Source: Siphonodentalium dalli (taxonomy: Eukaryota > Mollusca > Scaphopoda > Gadilida > Siphonodentaliidae). From it: DNA of 64,000 nucleotides. Positions 20,839-34,339 of the stretch are shown here, piece by piece; position 1 is the first letter of the stretch, and each line of letters starts with the position of its first letter. A program made the translations under genes and the position numbers. Under the pieces are notes generated by a model, which saw nothing but the letters and a program-made list of their open reading frames with translations, had not been told where the DNA came from and ran no database searches. The DNA lies in assembly GCA_032622095.1 (NCBI GenBank), contig CP136064.1, positions 178,654,011 through 178,718,010 of the forward strand, read 5' to 3'.

Positions 20839-21177
20839 TTGTATGCAGTTAATATTAAATATAAATATGTTTTTAAAACAGCAGATTCATATTTGAAGTT
20901 AAATAGCTACTAAAACATTGAAATCAATGGACCATAATTACATTTGGAAAGTGAAAATTGTGATTATATTTGGTGGGAGGGCAAGTTCGGAATATTCAGA
21001 AAAGCCGATAGGCCGCTCCACATTAAACCATTTTTTCACCTTCAATTAAGCCTGATTATGTTTCTAAATTTTTAATATTGGGTACCGGTAGGTCTTCTGA
21101 AATGGAGTAGGCCATAAATAATCGGGAATTGTCATATGCTTAAATCACCAAATAAATTGTCACTGTACAGTAATGCC
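20839..21177. other. AT-rich intron, nothing recognised
   Basis: Short stretch between two family A copies without recognisable features. Confidence 0.5.
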
Positions 21178-21381
21178 CTAAATAATCGACTCCTTAACCA
21201 CAGAAGAATTATGGGCAATTTTTCAGGATTTAGTTTGGAAATATGGCTTGTTGCCATTCATCGAAAAGCTCTCAGTGATAGCTTTCCGATGAATGGCAAC
21301 AAGCCATATTTCCGACTAAATCCTGAAAAATTACCCATAATTCTGCTGTGGTTAAGGAGTTGATTATTTAGGGCATTACTG
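21178..21381 (+). mobile_element. Family A foldback MITE
   Basis: Near-complete 204-bp TA-flanked hairpin from CAGTAATGCCCTAAATAATC to GGGCATTACTG, with arms of about 100 bp turning over at AAAGCTCTCAGTGATAGCTT. Confidence 0.88.
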
Positions 21382-22436
21382 TATGTGTTTTTATATTTAC
21401 TTCATTCTCTCTGTGCCAAATAGACATGACGTCATGTTTATTAATTTTTCTAAAAAGAGGAAGCATCATGATTATTCCACACTGTCATTGTTATTAAAAA
21501 AGTTCCTGTGCAGTATATACCGAGTAAATCACTGAGTCTGCAAAACATTGACTGGGTGTGTTGAGTTCATAAGTTGAGACATGTCACAATCAATCTCATT
21601 TCCACAGCTGCATCTTTACTACAAGCCTAATGTTAGGAAATTATGTCTCTTGTTCGTCCATTTTCAGAGATCGCTGAAAATCAGCGGGAGAAAAAATGGA
21701 AGTCATGTCTAGCCCATTCTTTCATTTATCCCTAATTTATACCCTTGGTAATACGTATAATCTGTCATATAACAAAGACAAAATGAAACAATCAGATTGC
21801 ATACTAATGGAAATAAACAGACATAGAAATCTCGGATCATTTTCCCCAATTCTGACTCGGAATCGGCATAGAAAGTGGGAATTTACCATCACCTGTTTAT
21901 AACATTGATAACACTGCTGTAAAAGATTAAATCTGTTTTTGTATGAACTGGTGAGGTTGGGATTATTTTATCTTTAATTATAATAATTTTTCATACATGT
22001 TACCTGTAAGCTACTTATTAACCATACTAGTAACTATTTTTAAGGTTGGAAGCCCTTTCCCATACACTGGTCATATTATTCGGTTCTTATTCCATGGTAT
22101 TCTAGTACTATTTCACAAACATTTGCTATTTTTATAGGATTTCACTACTGACTGCAATGTAGATGTGTTTTATTGAAAGAGACAGGGCTGTTGCCATTCA
22201 GCAGAAACTAGAAAACCGCATTTATTTGAAAAATAAAAAAATTATGGTCTACTTCGTGTTACTTCCAAAATGTTCACAATCTATATTTTTTTACACCATG
22301 GACACCATCAGCTTTATTAATTTCAACCGAAAATGTTCCCATCACTATTATTTGGCCATCATTATTATTTGGTACCGGCAAGTACAGTATAGCAAATAAG
22401 GGCCTCTATTTGCTGCTCTTTTGTCCAAAACTTTGC
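21382..22436. other. AT-rich intron, nothing recognised
   Basis: No coding signal or clear repeat partner. Confidence 0.5.
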
Positions 22437-22698
22437 TAACCATTTCATGATGGGAGATGCGCTGGTACATCATTAAAGATCCTGTGCCAGTGCATTCTCT
22501 TATATATGCAAGTCTCCCATAGGGAGCCTTGCATATATAAGAGAATGCACTGGCTTACAAAGTCAAGATAAATATTTTTAGGCCAATGTATTCTCTTATA
22601 TATGTGAGGCTCCCCATGGGAGACTCACATATATAAGAGAATGCATTGGCACAAACTTTTCGCAACAATTCAGGAATTTCCATTCATGGAAGGGTTAA
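22437..22698 (+). mobile_element. Family B TTAA element
   Basis: Left end CTAACCATTTCATGATGGGA (TTAA mutated to CTAA); right end TTCATGGAAGGGTTAA. Two internal hairpins, each about 60 bp, are built on TGCATTCTCTTATATATG(C/T). Confidence 0.78.
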
Positions 22699-22711
22699 AT
22701 ACTAAGACATA

Positions 22712-22924
22712 CAGTAATGCCCTAAGTAATCGACTCTTTAACTACAGCAGAATTATGGGCAACTTTTCAGGATTTAGTCGGAAATATGGCTTGTTGCCAT
22801 TCATCGGAAAGCTCTCCCCGATAGCTTTCCGATGAATGGCAACAAGCCATATTTCCGACTAAATCCTGAAAAGTTACCCATAATTCTGCTGTGGTTAAGG
22901 AGTCGAATACTTAGGGCATTACTG
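22712..22924 (+). mobile_element. Family A foldback MITE, best preserved
   Basis: 213 bp, TA-flanked, with nearly perfect arms of about 100 bp each from CAGTAATGCCCTAAGTAATC to TTAGGGCATTACTG. It lies 13 bp from a family B element. Confidence 0.88.
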
Positions 22925-23078
22925 TACAAGACAAAATTAATAACATAATGGATCATGACATGTTTGTGCCTACTGACAATGACCTGACCTGCTATTGAAC
23001 CTCAAGAATTAATTTTCAGGAAGCTGGTCCCCGAGATTTAGGATATCATTGATTTTTTTTTTTTTCCGTTAAAAATAA

Positions 23079-23322
23079 TAAAACCTTTACTTAATACTCG
23101 TTGATGAGTAGTTCCCTTAGAAATGTTTAAGATGTTTGTTGAACTTATTATCAGAACACTTCCCACCAATTCCCAGGAATTCTTTGGCACTTGTATTATA
23201 CGACTGTATGTATGTTGTCTGCTTACATACACTGAACATCCCTCCATATGCATAATAGACCATTTCAATGTGTACTTTATAACTGTATTGGAGAATTAAT
23301 TTAGTATAGAAAGGGTTGATAG
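23079..23322 (+). mobile_element. Family C TTAA element
   Basis: From TAAAACCTTTACTTAATACT to TAGTATAGAAAGGGTTGATA. Carries ACTCGTTGATGAGTAGTTCC and CATTTCAATGTGTACTTTAT. The terminal TTAAs have decayed. Confidence 0.7.
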
Positions 23323-23548
23323 CTAAATTATCAATATCTCAATGTGTCACCTCTTTATCGTATAGCTAAATCTACTTAGATTAGGGGAAAACAAACTTCA
23401 GCCATATTGTCCTACACAATCACAATCGAGTAGGGACTTCAAATTTCATTTAGGACAGTGTCCTTGACCGAGCACTTATAATCTGACTTGATTAGATTAC
23501 CAAACTTATGTTGGCAAAACGAAATGTGAAAATGACAGCAACTGCTCC

Positions 23549-23715
23549 AGGGTTGGGGTAATCGTAATCAAAGTAATTGATTACACAATTTGTGGTAATC
23601 ACCTGTAATCAGTAATCATGACATTTTTTTATTACAAGTAATCATAATCATAATCGATTACTTTCAAATGCACATGTAATCATGATTACATTTTGATTAC
23701 TTTTACTAAAATATC
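23549..23715 (+). repeat. TAATC/GATTA-rich cluster
   Basis: Dense direct and inverted GTAATC and GATTAC words, including TAATCGATTA and TAATCATGATTA, starting after CAGGGTTGGGGTAATCGTAA. Probably a fragment of a hAT-like repeat; the words also match homeodomain core sites, but no regulatory role is shown. Confidence 0.55.
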
Positions 23716-24274
23716 CATATGGATGAATATTGGATACTCATAGTCTCATACTGTAGTACTGTGGAGTGTGCACAAATACAGATAACATATTAGAAAGTTA
23801 ATACAATTTTACTGCTCACACCAAATTTTAGAGAGTCATGAGAATCTAGTTATTTATTTACTGTGGCCTTAACATGGACAGCTTGTATGTCTTAACCTGG
23901 TCTGTGAGCCATGAATAATTAAGTTTCTACCTGCTAATTACATCAATACTATGTACACCTGGTTTGTACCTGTTGATTATTTACTAACCTTGTGAACTCA
24001 ACAACAAAAGTTCTCACTTCGTTCTACTGCAGTATTAACATACATACACACATGAGAATTAGCATTGGGTTGTATATATGAGGCTAGACAATAACTGAGT
24101 TTCTGACAACTCAGTGTAAACAATATTTTATTCCAAATCAAATGAAGTTAATGAACATATACCATGCACCCAATGCATGTAAAAAAATTATAAAATGCCG
24201 CTCGGCCACACATCCCCCGAATAAGGTGGCTTTATTTGACCAGGTGACTTTTGAATAAATAAAAAAATTTGAAC

Positions 24275-24460
24275 AATCATTGAAGCAAACTTTGCTTCCA
24301 ACTGTCTGTTGTTAACACACCTAGTTCCCAGGTACACAGAGGTGAATTTTGTGATGCTAGCCCACTGTGTGGGATAGCATCACTAAATTCACTCACTGTG
24401 GACATCATTCTGCAAATGACAGACAAACTATTTGCAGGCTTGCTACAATGAATAGCATAC
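24275..24460 (+). mobile_element. Family D palindrome, single unit
   Basis: Contains the palindromic core GAATTTTGTGATGCTAGCCC, GTGTGGGATAGCATCACTAA and ATTCA, with outer diverged arms. Other members are at 28705, 29905, 58545 and 62395. Confidence 0.6.
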
Positions 24461-27400
24461 AAGGACATGTGAACTAATGAAATGAACTAAAATGACAAAA
24501 TTTTCATATAATTCCCTCTGACTTTATTATTAAATAATTGAACTTCCCATTCATGACATGGACAACTTTATCTCTGACACCACTTACTAACCGTTTATGA
24601 CCAATTGACATGTGTTATCTGAGAAGTAGTCAACACAATTATTCATCCTATGAATACTAATTAGACAAATTACAGGTAATATATACCTGTAATCTCAGAT
24701 AAATTAGCATAGGCATGAAACCATGTGACATTTATTACCTGTTGTAGATACTTAAGGTACTCAATCCAATTCGATGGTCCCCATATCATCAGATTACAAC
24801 AGCAACAACATTTTTTGAAATGCCGCTTCAGTTACCAGAATCGAGTAATTGCCCAAAAATAATGCTAACGACAGTCGACTTTAGTAAAAAAATTGCCCAA
24901 AACCTGTTATTTATCAACATTTTGTTCAGCAAAATTTTGACGGTTTGTCAAATATCTGACACAAAAAAGCCACTTAATTTTAGAGTCATCCATCTTCATC
25001 CGCAATTTTGTCAGAGACTGTCTTCTCGTCGACTGTTTACTTAAAATTATTGGTGGTGAAAAATAATAGATTTCAAACATCGATATCTGATCACTCTGAG
25101 CTTTGTTGTGTGGGTTCCCCAACTCGAATCAAATATTTTTTACCCTTGAAGCCAAGGAAATAGTGCTAATTCGGATTATGCATCTTTAACTTATACATGT
25201 ATTGAAGAGAATCTATTCACTTAAGTAAATGGAGAACCACATCAAGCTGTAACTGCAGCACATCTAGAAACAACTCAAACTTGGTGCTGGACAAAATGAC
25301 AGGCACCAATTGGTTTGTGCCAGTCATTACATTCCTCGCAAATATATTGTCACAAAGTATATGGTATGTGTTATGAGACAATTTAGGCATTTAATAAATA
25401 AAATATCATATCAGAGATTACTGAGAATCTTTTTGAAGAATCTGTTTTTTTATGTATTACATAATAACCACAAATAACTTCAAGTTGTACATTGGATGGA
25501 AATATTATTTGGGTTCATGATGGATAGTTGCCATGAGTTGTTTTCAAGTCTGCGGAAGGTTGAAAAAGAGGATGTTAATTCTGTTAGATTTATATTCGAT
25601 AATTCGGACATTTGGCTTTCGGAGCATAGCTATTGGGAAAATACTATATCGCTATATGGTATTGCTTGATAGGTCTGTTCTAAAAATAGAACAATAAAGT
25701 GTCCCACTTAATCGTTTCATTTTATAATAAAATATTCAAAATAAAATCAATATTAATTGATAGAAGCGTTTCCGGATATGGGTCTTCAATTCCTATTTAT
25801 TATTTTATACCCACAAAACTATTTCAAAATTGTTATATGAAGAAACAATCCATCGTTAATGCTGCACCAGCGCAACTCCCATCATGAAAGGGTTAAGTAA
25901 AAATGTTTTAAATTTGGACTCTAATTCTCCAACTTTTCAAAAACACAAATGCAAATATAAAAGATAAAGTTAGAGAAAATTCAATTAGCTCTGCATCTAT
26001 CAGCCTAGAGACCAGAACATTTTCAAACATAATGAGTCAGAGCCTTCATTAGTTTATTATTCAGCTGACAAGTTAACACATGCCAGGGTTACATAACCTA
26101 TGTACACTGGCGTGACATGTGCTGGGCTAATTAGTCCCATTGTCCAGATACTGCCCCAAACTTAATTATTACAGCACATATGCACTGATTTCTGCACCTT
26201 GGTGTGGACCATTGTTGACCGCTCTTTTGAAGACAAAGCCTTAATGCCCAAGGGCATGTTTTGTGACAAATTTTTTCATGTTACTTTTTGTTGTGGGCAT
26301 AATAGAATAATGTAGCAGTTGGTTGTGAGGGACTTTCGGCTTATTTGAGTTGTGAATGTATGACCACAATGCTAGTAATTTTGCTGACATTAATCCTTCA
26401 TATGATTTAGCAAAGGAAACAAACATTTCATTAGAGTCAGGTGCACACAGGAAATATGACAAAGTCACAAGAAGCAAGACCACATGTAAGTACAATTTCA
26501 AGCATATATGTATTAACATCTTATCAACAATAATGTGTTAAAAGCACTTAGAGACTCATGTGATTGAACGCTATATAAAAACTATAAATTATTATTATTA
26601 TAATATTATTCTTTTAAAGATATATTCAGAGATCCAGTTACAACAACAACAATGTAAAACATGTAATTTATCACCGTTTTATGCTCTGTTATGTTGAAAA
26701 AATGTTGAAAACAAGTTACAACAAATAAATTATACCTATAAATACTATTGAACATAATTTTATAATTGAAAAATAAAAATAAATTAAAAAAAAATCAATA
26801 TAAACAAAACACCGTCTTTCATGTAGCTTTTCTCATTTAAAACATTTTATTTTATACACTAGAATCAAATTAAAAAGTCATATTTGTTTCGTAAAATTTG
26901 ATCTGGAACCCTGAATATATATATCTTTAATATGACATATTTATATAGATATATCAGATTTATGGAGGCAGACTCAGTATGCTTCAAATGTGTTTGCTTC
27001 AGTGATCGTAATAAAATTCTGATTATTTAGATAGCAGTTAATAATATTTAAATGCTATATAAACTCAAAGAGGAATTTTTGTTTTATAAATTAGCAGTGG
27101 GTAAAAAAAATTGCTACTGTTGCTGACTGTTGAGGTTTTAAATACAAAAGTGGTACCATGATTTTTTTTTAAGATTAAACTTTCAGTTTTCACTTTCACG
27201 TGTTTCTTCAGGGAAATTTATTGACTCAGGTTAGTGAATTTTACATTTGATTGCTTGTTTTGTATGTTATGATGTTGTTTATGTTTATTCTTGCTTTGAA
27301 TTTATTTATTTATTTAGTTTTCGTCAAATAAATTTTTAATTTCCAAATAACAGTAAAATTAGGCCAACATTTTTATGAAATCACTGCCATCAACCACGCA

Positions 27401-28296
27401 TTTACATATTTATTCAAAACTAGATATATTTAATTTATATTTTATAACAGTTCAATGTCTTGATGTAAACATAATTTATTACCAATCCTGACAGCATACA
27501 TGTACATGTAAGAAAATAACAACATCCATTCAACAAAAGTAAATATAATAGTGCATGTATACATAAACATAATGATTGGAAAGGGGATTAAACAACAATC
27601 ACAGGATCTTACATGTATGTTAAGTTTGTACCCCATTTTCTGCGTGCCACCTCTCCATTAAGTGGAAGGGAAAGGCAAGGATTGGAAACAGGAAATATAA
27701 TGTCGGAGAGAGATACAATGTCTTGAAAAGCAGTTCACATACAGTGAACAAATGAGCATGAGCCAGAACCTAACTGGTATCGTTTGAGTGACAGAACAAT
27801 CAGCTAAATCTGCACCAAATTAATGCCAGGTCAGGTTCTGGTTAGCCAACATCGGTGAAGGACAAGACAAGACACGTTACAAAACAAAGGCCTGTTCTCA
27901 AGAACTAATTCATAAAAGTGAAGAATAATGATATTTTGAATTTATTTCAGCAGATAAATTTTGACTGGAATTTCCGATACTATCATTTACTCTCTCTCTC
28001 TCTCTCTCTCTCTCTTGCTGGAAATACTTCCATCCAACAACAATAATGATGACAACAACAACACCAAATTCAAGGAGACTCTTTTTGAAGACACAATTGC
28101 AATTATTATTTTCCCCAAAACACAGGAGAAAATCTGGCATTACAATCATCTCACTTAAAATGTCTTAAAACAGTTTTAAATTTTCAGACAAAGATATTGT
28201 AATGTTTTAAAAACAGTAATATTTTCCTGTCCCAGTTCATGAACAAAATTAGGATAAAAATATTTCCCTGAAATCCTGATAACTTGTCTCGCTAAC
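24461..28296. other. Long AT-rich intron with little structure
   Basis: 3.8 kb without coding signal. It holds a family B end fragment at 25858-25895 (CACCAGCGCAACTCCCATCA to GGGTTAA) and a (CT)n microsatellite at 27990-28016. Nothing else is recognised. Confidence 0.55.
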
Positions 28297-28541
28297 TTAA
28301 CCCTTTCATGACAGGAGCTGCACTGGTGCAGCATTAAAGATCATGTGCCAGTGCATTCTCTTATATATGCGATATATAAGACAATGCACAAAGCTTACAA
28401 GGTCAACGTAAATATTGTTAGGCCATTGTATTCTCTTATATATGTGAGGCTCCCTATGGGAGACTCGCATATATTAGAGAATGCATTGGCCTAACAATGG
28501 TTTCGCAAAATTTCAGGAAGCTCCAACCATGAAAGGGTTAA
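28297..28541 (+). mobile_element. Family B TTAA element
   Basis: Clean ends TTAACCCTTTCATGACAGGA and AACCATGAAAGGGTTAA with internal GTGCATTCTCTTATATATGC hairpins. 245 bp. Confidence 0.82.
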
Positions 28542-28704
28542 ACTTCTTACTTTATAATCTAAACCATGACAGAAAATTCATGGAAGAGATAACCATATAT
28601 AATGATCTTCGGTTGGGGCTAATTAACTCAAATGTTCACATATAAGCCATTTAAGCCACAAATATAATCAACCAAATAGAATAAGTCACAAGGGTAAGCC
28701 AATC

Positions 28705-29130
28705 AAGCCTGCAAATAGTGTGTCTGTCATTTGCAGAATGAGGTCCCCCAGAGGGTGAATTTAATGACGCTATCCCGCACAGTGGGCTAGCATCACCAAA
28801 TTCACACTCTGGGAACCTCATTCTGCTTAGGTCTCAACAGCTATGGAAGACCTAGGATCAGATTGAAGTTCCCCAGTTGAAGTGATGTTCATCTATTAGT
28901 CACCTTGGTTACGCAATTTATCTTCTGCTAATTAGGTGATATAGAAACTGAACAGAAGTAACTAAAAACAATGTTAATTTGAGACTACACATACTTTCCA
29001 GAAGATGAGACCTAAGCAGAATGAGGTCCCCAAAAGGTGAATTTGGTGATGCTAGGCTGTGTGGGATAGTGTCACTCTGGGGACCTCATTCTGCCAATGA
29101 GAGACATGCTATTTGCAGACTTGAAGCCAA
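28705..29130 (+). mobile_element. Family D long-palindrome element
   Basis: Outer arms CAAATAGTGTGTCTGTCATT and its complement near 29100-29120. Each end holds an inner palindrome GAGGGTGAATTT...AAATTCACNCTCTG, and the two ends are inverted to each other around AGGTCTCA(T/A)CTGC. Structure of a foldback TE; no coding frame. Confidence 0.7.
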
Positions 29131-29904
29131 TTCAATCAGATCTGGATTGTGATGGTGAGAAATAACATCAAGGTTCCAATCACAGATGGATCTGACTCCA
29201 GCTAAATTGAGCATAATTATTGGTAAATTTACACCCAACTCATGCATGTAACATCCACAAGTTCTTTGGTGGTCAGCCAAGAATCAATGTGGCCAATCAA
29301 AGCCAAACAGTAATTGATGGGAGTTACGTAACAGGATAATTGAACCCTATTGGAAATTGTGGTCATCATATATGAATCAATGATTTAATAATCTTTCTGA
29401 CCAATCAACATATACATATTGCATGAAGCAATCCCATTTCTGCTTAGTAACAATGCGATAACATATTTCCACTGATCCAAGAGTTTTGTGAAGGACACAA
29501 GTTTCTCAAAGAGGAGTGCTGGATGGAATGTGTTGTTCTTAAAAGGTATATTTTGTGTTCAATTTGACTTAATTTCTGTGTGAAGTTTGAGTTATCTAGT
29601 GGCAAGTTGGGTGATCAGTCTTGTTCCAAAAGGCAGACCTTTTATTTAGTTTCAATTAATTTCTGCATACAGTGAGAGTTTTTTCAGTAATAACTATCAG
29701 TCATCTTGAATAGATTGGTTTGATTTTCAAAGGAAAAAGTTTCCCTATCAATAGAGAGATCTGTCGAATAGCCTGAGTTTAGTGTGCTTGTCATTTGGTT
29801 TAAACATATTTATTTGCTCATACATACATGTGTTTAAACAAAGTACATATTAAAGAAAATGGGATTGGAGGACACTTAAGAGTTCACCTCCTCTTCTCCT
29901 CTTC
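29131..29904. other. AT-rich intron, nothing recognised
   Basis: No clear feature between the two family D copies. Confidence 0.5.
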
Positions 29905-30350
29905 CCCTTCTCTATCATTTGCGGAATGAGGTCCACAGAGGGATAAATTAGTACTATCCCACATAGCGGGTTATCATCACTAAATTCACCCTCTGGGGAC
30001 CTCATTCTGCTTAGGTCTCATCTGCTCTGGAAAGTTTCTTTATTATAAAATTTCTACAGAAACTACTTCACATAGATTCTATTTCTTTTTTAGTTTAGTT
30101 TCTCTATATCCCCAAATTGGCAGACAACACATTGCATAATCGAGGTTCCCATTGGGTGCACATCACAATAGTCGCCACATGGGAACTTCAATCTGAGTCT
30201 ATGTCTCCCATAGCAGATGAGGCCATGCAGAATGAGTTCCTCAGAGGGTGAATTTGGTGATGCTAGCCCGCTATGTGGGAGAGTGTCACTAAATTCACCC
30301 TCTGGGAACCTCATTCTGCAAATGATAAGCAAACTAAACTCAGACTTGAT
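29905..30350 (+). mobile_element. Family D long-palindrome element
   Basis: From ATCATTTGCGGAATGAGGTC to CTCATTCTGCAAATGATAAG, with two inner palindromes (29935-30005 and 30235-30310) on GAGGGTGAATTTGGTGATGC. Confidence 0.7.
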
Positions 30351-30381
30351 CTGTGGAAATGTTTTTGATACAAAGCATGCT

Positions 30382-30641
30382 TTAACCCTTTCTATTGTAA
30401 ATACTCATTGATGAGTATTTCTGATCAGATAATAAGTTCAACAAACGACCATATGTTGTTTGTTGAATTTATTATCTGAACATTTCCCACCAAAGAATAT
30501 GAATCATTCCGCTTGTGAATTATCTTTTTTTTTCTGTCTGTCATCCACTTTTATTACCTGAACACCCCTCCAATTGAATAAAAGACCATTCCAATGTTTA
30601 CTTTTATAGTTGTAAGGGAGAATCCATTTAGTATAGAAAAT
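30382..30641 (+). mobile_element. Family C TTAA element abutting the 87-bp array
   Basis: Left end TTAACCCTTTCTATTGTAAA, internal TTCAACAAACGACC and CCATATGTTGTTTGTTGAAT, right end TTTAGTATAGAAAA merging directly into the 87-bp array. Confidence 0.75.
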
Positions 30642-32290
30642 ATGACAAGCTGGATGAAAAGTCTTGGTTTTAAAGATATATACTCTCTGTATAGTTTCAG
30701 TTATTTTGTGTGGGCTACAGTTATGTTATGACAAGCTGGATGAAAAGTCTTGGGTTTTAAAGATATCTACTCTCTGTATAGTTTCAGTTATTTTGTGTGG
30801 GCTACAGTTATGTTATGACAAGGTGGATGAAAAGTCTTGGGTTTTAAAGATATCTACTCTCTGTATAGTTTCAGTTATTTTGTGTGGGCTACAGTTATGT
30901 TATGACAAGCTGGATGAAAAGTCTTGGGTTTTAAAGATATCTACTCTCTGTATAGTTTCAGTTATTTTGTGTGGGCTACAGTTATGTTATGACAAGCTGG
31001 ATGAAAAGTCTTGGGTTTTAAAGATATATACTCTCTGTATAGTTTCAGTTATTTTGTGTGGGCTACAGTTATTTTATGACAAGCTGGATGAAAAGTCTTG
31101 GGTTTTAAAGATATCTACTCTCTGTATAGTTTCAGTTATTTTGTGTGGGCTACAGTTATGTTATGACAAGCTGGATGAAAAGTCTTGGGTTTTAAAGATA
31201 TATACTCTCTGTATAGTTTCAGTTATTTTGTGTGGGCTACAGTTATGTTATGACAAGCTGGATGAAAAGTCTTGGGTTTTAAAGATATATACTCTCTGTA
31301 TAGTTTCAGTTATTTTGTGTGGGCTACAGTTATGTTATGACAAGGTGGATGAAAAGTCTTGGGTTTTAAAGATATATACTCTCTGTATAGTTTCAGTTAT
31401 TTTGTGTGGGCTACAGTTATGTTATGACAAGGTGGATGAAAAGTCTTGGGTTTTAAAGATATATACTCTGTATAGTTTCAGTTATTTTGTGTGGGCTACA
31501 GTTATGTTATTACAAGCTGGATGAAAAGTCTCGGGTTTAAAGATATATACTCTCTGTATAGTTTCAGTTATTTTGTGTGGGCTAGAGTTATGTTATTACA
31601 AGCTGGATGAAAAGTGCCGTTTTTAAATATACATACTCTCTGCAAAGTTTCAGTTATTATGTGTGGGTTAGAGTTATTTTATGACAAGCTGGATGAAAAG
31701 TCTTTTTTAAAAGATATATACTCTCTGTATCAGGTCAGGCACAACGTGAATTCCACTATTATAGTGATAGTCTACTATTATAGTGGTATATGACCATTAC
31801 CATTTTGTGAATTTCATAAAAGAGGGATAATCAAAAATCATATTTCACACAAATTAAATAAAAATCAGAGTCACAATAATTCGGTATCATACATATATTT
31901 TGTCCAGGAGAATGATTAATCATGACGACACATGATAAGCAACTCAATTAGCATTCAATGGAGTCATCCTGTTATTGTCATTTAGAAAGGCATATATTAG
32001 TAATATTATTGAACAACAAAGCCAGCGCAAAAGATTGCACAACGTATTTTGTCGGAAGACTGTTCATTAGCTGCGATATTGTTAAGAGTGAAATTTCGCT
32101 CTGCACTGGTATGCACTGTCTTATACTCCCGATGAAGGAAACATGAATATGTTATGGTCATATGCCACTATAATAGTGGAATACCACTATAATAGTGGAA
32201 TTCAGGATGTGCCTGACCTGTGTATAGTTTCAGTTATTATGTCTGGGTTAGAGTTATGTTATGACAAGCTGGATGAAAAGTCTCATTTTT
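30642..32290 (+). repeat. 87-bp tandem array, about 13 units, interrupted
   Basis: Unit TGACAAGCTGGATGAAAAGT, CTTGGGTTTTAAAGATAT and the rest recurs at exactly 87 bp (ACAAG at 30731 and 30818). The first eight or nine units differ by only one or two bases; later ones decay. It is interrupted by a TIR element at 31731-32220 and resumes briefly. Because 87 is 29 codons, a frame of 286 codons (30664-31524) stays open, but it is most likely incidental. Confidence 0.93.
31731..32220 (+). mobile_element. TIR element in satellite, 5-bp duplication TGTAT
   Basis: 490 bp flanked by TGTAT at 31726-31730 and 32221-32225; excision restores the 87-bp unit. TIRs of about 65 bp start CAGGTCAGGCAC and include two copies of CCACTATTATAGTGG. 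There is no transposase, and the superfamily is undecided. Confidence 0.88.
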
Positions 32291-33505
32291 AAACAAATAC
32301 AATGCATTTAGTTTTAGTTCATTTCTGGTTATAGTTAAATATTGACAACCAGTTGGAAATTTTGGTGCCTCTCTGTTTAGTTTCACTTAATTTTCTTTGC
32401 ATTTTGACCTTGATAATTCTACCATATTGAATTTGACAATATATTTTGTTTGCACTCTTGACTGTTGTCCTCGTAATCCCTACACTATTATCGTGCTGGT
32501 ATGAAAAAATAACTAGCACTTTTTAGTGCAGGGACCAAGAGAACAAAATTCTGCAGTTATATGACATGTTTCATAGTGTTTCTGGTTTCAATTTTGTTCA
32601 AGATCTAAATTGTAGATTGCATGCAGGGTCTTCATCATTCTTATTTGGTTACTTTTTGACCTGTTGATAAGTTAAGGCAAAGTAAGGTTACATTAAGGTA
32701 CAAAAATATTGGTGTTCTATGACATCCCCTTTGGCTTTGTTTGAAAATATTATGGTAAGAAGACACCAGACAAATTCTAAAGATTCGATATCCAGGTTTT
32801 CGCTATAGGGGCAGTGAGTCGCTAGCCCTCTCACCCAAATTTCTCCTCCGACATAGTCCCCTACCCGATCCACAGACTAATGCCTACATCACCTGTGTAT
32901 CTGTCACTAAATAAAACCAACAGGGAGTGATAAACAAAGATAATTTTATTTGCTCACTAAAAATGATCACTAGTGAACCATTTTGTGGTAAAAGAATGCT
33001 TTTCAGTTCTACACACATTGACAATTATTGCCTAATATCGAGGCGGACATCGCTAAATGCCACATGGTTGATTCAGCCTGGTTACTTCGCAATTAGGTCT
33101 CAATTAACACACTATTCTGACTGGTTCTGATTTCGACGAGGACAGTATCAGTACAATACCCTTACATGTACATTACTCAACCCTTATCTACTTATCAGTA
33201 CATTTCTACTGTATGACCGCTTTGATCGACGTGCAATTGTCGGATTGCTCGCTGTTTCAAAACCCGCACCAAGTTGTGACCCTTGAGCAAGGTCGCTCCT
33301 ACTGTGTCAGCTTCGCATCACTCATGCGTTAAAAGAGTACCAGTCAGCTTGTCATACTGATGAGTATCAGAGAATGTTTTGATCAAACTAGAGCCGCGCA
33401 TGCAATGGCTGCAGCCGGTTCATTGGTTGGCTTGTAAAATGACTGGGGTAATATTGTACCAAGCATGTCAGAGCATGTAATTGGTTAATTGCTATATCAA
33501 ACTGG

Positions 33506-33539
<34 letters not shown>

Positions 33540-34161
33540 ATTTCCGTAAGACTTTCAAAACTTGGCTTAAATTATCGACTGATTTACTTAAATACTAATA
33601 GATATTCACAGATTGTTAATGGACTGAGATTTCCCCCAGCGGCTATAGGGTGCCATCCCCTTCACCCCTAGCGGAAACCCTGTCTATATTCCTATTAACC
33701 TACATAACGGTTGGTCAACTAAAAAAATAATTAAATCTTCCCACTCATTACCTTTTCCCTGAATAATTGCCTCAGAAAACAACATCTAATTATGAGGAAC
33801 TTGTAATATTAGTTATGTAGCCCATGTGATTTGTACATATGGTCTCTATACATATGTATTTAATATAGGCGATGAGAAATAAAGAATAGGAAATGTCAAA
33901 TCAAATTATAAATGATGTTTAATTTCAACACATCATATTGCTGAAAAATTGTTGAGATCTTTGTTGCGAAAATGGAGAACCACTTAACTTCCATACTTAT
34001 AAATGCAATTCAAGAATATGCCAACTTTTACTTTTCAAGACATTTTATGTGCTGGTTACATTTATCACGCTCTGACTTGTTTGTGCCATGGTTTGGGGAA
34101 ATCTTGATACAACTAGTACTTTACAAATATGATCCTCACCAATCAGTGGGACCAACAAATA
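32291..34161. other. Intron with (ATT)n microsatellite
   Basis: 1.9 kb of ordinary intron. The only clear feature is the (TTA)n run at 33509-33538. Confidence 0.55.
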
Positions 34162-34339
34162 CAATAATGCCCTAAATAATCGACTCCTTAACCACAGCAG
34201 AATTATGGGTAATTTTTCAGGATTTAGTCGGAAATATGGCCTGTTGCCATTCATTGGAAAGCTCTCATTCCAACTAAATCCTGAAAAATTACCCATAATT
34301 CTGCTGTCATTAAGGAGTCAATTATTTACGGCATTACTG
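34162..34339 (+). mobile_element. Family A foldback MITE
   Basis: TA-flanked, CAATAATGCCCTAAATAATC to GGCATTACTG, with a short loop deletion. Confidence 0.83.

Noticed and set aside
30664-31524. 286-codon open frame read as a repeat-containing membrane protein
   Set aside because: It exists only because the 87-bp satellite period is a multiple of three; all units are near identical at DNA level, including silent positions, and there is no start or promoter context.
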